A stretch of 34,367 nt of DNA from Bacteroidaceae bacterium (GTDB taxonomy: Bacteria; Bacteroidota; Bacteroidia; Bacteroidales; Bacteroidaceae). The notes below the pieces were generated by a model. The model was not told where the DNA came from and did not search any database. It worked only from the letters and a program-made list of their open reading frames with translations. This document shows, piece after piece, positions 33,001 to 34,367 of the stretch. The DNA lies in the NCBI GenBank assembly GCA_900770705.1, contig CAAGLF010000051.1:1-34367 (forward strand). Direction: 5' to 3'. A program made the position numbers and the translations under genes. The first letter of the stretch is position 1; each line of letters opens with the position of its first letter.

Positions 33001-33738
33001 TTATCGGCCGAAACTGCGGCTTCCGGCGTTGTGTCCTGTGCGGCTGGAGCCGGCCGGCTGTTTGCCCTGGCTGGTGCGCGAGGGCGTGGCCGTGGTGGGT
33101 CTGCCTTCGTTGCGCGAGGGGCGCGTGGAGGTCGTGGGGCGCGTGTTTCCGGCGGGGCGTCCGCTGCCGGGACGGGCGTTGTCGCGGTGTGTGTTGGGCC
33201 GGTAGGCGGGTTCGGGGCGATGGTCGGGGCGCTGTCCGCCCATATAGTGGTCGCGCATGCCGCTTGCGGGGCGCGGTGCCCAGCCGCGGTAGGGACTGAT
33301 GTCGTTGTGGCTGCGCCGATGCCAGTGGCCGCCGGTGTAGCTGACGTAGATGCGCGGCCGCTCGAAGTAGTAGTAGCCGCGGCGGTAGTGGTCGCAGACG
33401 GCGAAGTGCCAGCTGTGGTTCATCCAGCGGAGCGGGCGGTAGAAATAGTCGATGGAGGTGTACAGGGTGTACTGCCAGTCGAAGAGGATGTAGCGGAAGT
33501 CGGCGTTGCGGTAGCTCCAGTAGTGTCCGAAGCAGTCTTTCTGTCGATCGACGCTGAGGAAGTATTCCAGGTTGACCTCGTAGGCTCTGTCGTATTGCTC
33601 GGGCGTGAGATTGAGCTCGTAGGCCATTTTGTCTGTCAGGAACCAAGCTTCGCGCTGTGCGTCGGCGAGTCGGAGGGCCTGCAGGGGCAGGGCGTTGAGT
33701 ACGAGCAGGGAGAAGAGGGAGAGGAGGAATTTTTTCAT
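33001..33738 (-). CDS. Secreted protein of unknown function with aromatic middle and basic disordered tail
   Basis: This 245-aa protein starts with a signal peptide (MKKFLLSLFSLLVLNALPLQ, cleavage near residue 21). Residues 30-60 (FLTDKMAYELNLTPEQYDR) form a helical segment reminiscent of Spy/CpxP-like LTPEQ motifs. Residues 65-140 are very rich in Tyr, Trp, Phe and His (HYWSYRN, RRGYYYFERPRIYVSYTGGH). From about 150 to the end the sequence is Arg/Pro/Gly/Ser/Thr-rich and probably disordered. I recognise it only as a type of hypothetical protein found in Bacteroidales. It is likely periplasmic or surface-exposed, and function is unknown. Confidence 0.8.
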   Translation of the reverse strand: MKKFLLSLFSLLVLNALPLQALRLADAQREAWFLTDKMAYELNLTPEQYDRAYEVNLEYFLSVDRQKDCFGHYWSYRNADFRYILFDWQYTLYTSIDYFYRPLRWMNHSWHFAVCDHYRRGYYYFERPRIYVSYTGGHWHRRSHNDISPYRGWAPRPASGMRDHYMGGQRPDHRPEPAYRPNTHRDNARPGSGRPAGNTRPTTSTRPSRNEGRPTTATPSRTSQGKQPAGSSRTGHNAGSRSFGR

Positions 33739-33843
33739 CGTTCCGTAGTTTTGGGTTCAACAATGTCGTTTTTCCGCAGGGGCTTCCGGTGTCGGGAGGG
33801 GCGGTTCCGGTGTCGGGGGGCGGCGGGCGGGCTGCTGTTTTTT

Positions 33844-33885
33844 TTTCTTTTTGAGCCGGAATGCTTTCTTTTTGAGCCGGAATGC
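33844..33885. repeat. Two perfect tandem copies of a 21-bp unit
   Basis: The unit, containing CTTTTTGAGCCGGAATGC, occurs at 33844-33864 and again, identical, at 33865-33885. It lies 106-147 bp upstream of the secreted-protein start and just downstream (in transcription sense) of the candidate -7 box, so it would fall in the leader RNA. Confidence 0.8.
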
Positions 33886-33900
33886 CTGCTTTTTACGTTG

Positions 33901-33908
33901 CAAATATG
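33901..33908 (-). promoter_or_regulatory. Candidate -7 box of the secreted-protein gene
   Basis: CATATTTG on the minus strand matches TAnnTTTG at seven of eight positions. The leader would be about 155 nt and include the 21-bp repeat. No -33 box is evident. Confidence 0.35.
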
Positions 33909-34074
33909 TAGAAAAAAGCCTGCTTTTGCAGATTTCTGCTGTATAAAAAGGCTGGTTTTTGAGTTTTTTGTAAGTTTTGGCTCTTGGCTTAACGTTCCGA
34001 AAGGCTTTGGCGGTTGCACAGTCGCTGCCGGTGTGTGGCCGGCGGCTTTTGCGTGGCTTCCAGGCTCTTGGCGC

Positions 34075-34365
34075 TCAGATGAGCACGATGTCGGTGATGA
34101 CGTTGGCGCCAACTCGGGCGTTGAGGCGGCGTGTCAGGTCGGTGCGGCGCATTTGCAGTTCAGCGCGTACCACGGCGGAGTCGAGGCGCACGAAGAGCTT
34201 TTCGCTTCGGATGTAGCATTCGCGGGTGTGTCTGGCTGCGATGGTGCCTGCCACGTCGGGCCAGGCGTCCACGAGGCGGTGTTCGTTGAGCGGGCTCTCC
34301 AAGCCTTGTTGGCGCAGGAGGCGGCGGAGCACGCTTCCGATGTCTTCCGTTTTGCTTCTTTCCAT
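34075..34365 (-). CDS. DUF721 (DciA-like) protein
   Basis: The 96-aa protein matches DUF721: HRLVDAWPDVAG near residue 29, TRECYIRSEKLFVRLDSAVVRAEL near 47, and a C-terminal VITDIVLI strand. The conserved Trp-Pro-x-Val-Ala-Gly and the KH-like fold order agree with the family. DciA, the DUF721 protein of many bacteria, helps load the replicative helicase DnaB. In Bacteroidetes the short form usually sits beside recF, which would lie beyond the window's right edge. The start Met lies 2 bp from that edge, so a longer N terminus cannot be excluded. Confidence 0.9.
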   Translation of the reverse strand: MERSKTEDIGSVLRRLLRQQGLESPLNEHRLVDAWPDVAGTIAARHTRECYIRSEKLFVRLDSAVVRAELQMRRTDLTRRLNARVGANVITDIVLI

Positions 34366-34367
34366 AG

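Larger units (their letters stand above)
33739..34074. other. Intergenic region between the secreted-protein and DUF721 genes
   Basis: This 336-bp gap holds a weak promoter box (33901-33908) and a perfect two-copy 21-bp repeat (33844-33885). Its composition is skewed to T on the plus strand. A minus-strand open frame across it repeats SGSKRK because of the 21-bp repeat and does not look like a real gene. Confidence 0.55.

Noticed and set aside
33735..34112. 125-codon minus-strand frame containing SGSKRK repeats
   Set aside because: The repeat is a translation of the 21-bp tandem duplication. The rest is Lys/Ser/Pro low-complexity sequence with no start context.
1..34367. CRISPR array, rRNA, tmRNA or insertion sequence
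   Set aside because: No regularly spaced repeats, no rRNA or tmRNA signatures, and no transposase or integrase motifs were found on either strand.

Overview
The window is a GC-rich (roughly 60% by eye) stretch of a Bacteroidetes chromosome, most likely order Bacteroidales. The evidence is a set of TAnnTTTG -7 promoter boxes, one with an exact TTTG -33 box 20 bp upstream. Supporting gene content includes a TIGR01201-type HU-like protein, a DUF3667 protein, a CotH protein ending in a GVYIVNGRKVV-type tail, a Rho with a very long N-terminal insert, and lipoproteins. The family (Prevotellaceae or Bacteroidaceae) cannot be settled by reading alone. About 21 protein genes and two tRNA genes are supported. 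No insertion sequence, integrase, CRISPR array or rRNA was found.

Layout. 1-172: two tandem tRNA-Val(UAC) genes on the minus strand, the outer one cut by the window edge. 291-5585 (minus): an AmpG-like MFS permease downstream of an unusual 1290-aa fusion of two glycosyltransferase-like domains, a DUF4922 HIT/GalT-like domain and a SpoIID domain. 6046-8310: a PiT phosphate transporter with a PhoU-like C-terminal region. 8659-11729: a plus-strand run of nitroreductase, Rossmann/DUF2520 protein, KdsC, Maf and a lipoprotein. 11918-13726 (minus): GH25 lysozyme and M23/LysM endopeptidase, which look like a cell-wall hydrolase pair. 14083-16488 (minus): an isolated Wzz/BY-kinase. 16489-17691: a gene-poor gap of changing composition that ends in the promoter and long leader of an HU-like gene (17692-18108).

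18350-24118 (minus): rho, a fused NfnA-NfnB oxidoreductase, a DUF486 membrane protein and ttcA. 24476-26320: a Uup-type ABC-F ATPase. 26412-28191 (minus): a CotH gene broken by a +1 frameshift. 28460-29728: rarA. 29752-30618 (minus): DUF3667. 31643-32813: an 11-bp-overlapping pair, a DnaT/DnaD-like candidate followed by a DnaC-like ATPase. 33001-33738 (minus): a secreted protein. 34075-34365 (minus): a DUF721 (DciA-like) protein.

Three themes recur. The first is cell-wall turnover and envelope building (SpoIID fusion, AmpG-like permease, lysozyme, endopeptidase, KdsC, Maf, BY-kinase). The second is DNA and RNA maintenance (Rho, RarA, HU-like protein, ABC-F, TtcA, helicase loaders). The third is a set of strong hairpins at gene ends. 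The observations most worth following are the four-domain fusion, whose SpoIID part has no visible export signal yet sits beside a muropeptide-type importer, and a DnaC-like loader 1.3 kb from a DciA-like protein, two helicase-loader types that usually exclude each other.
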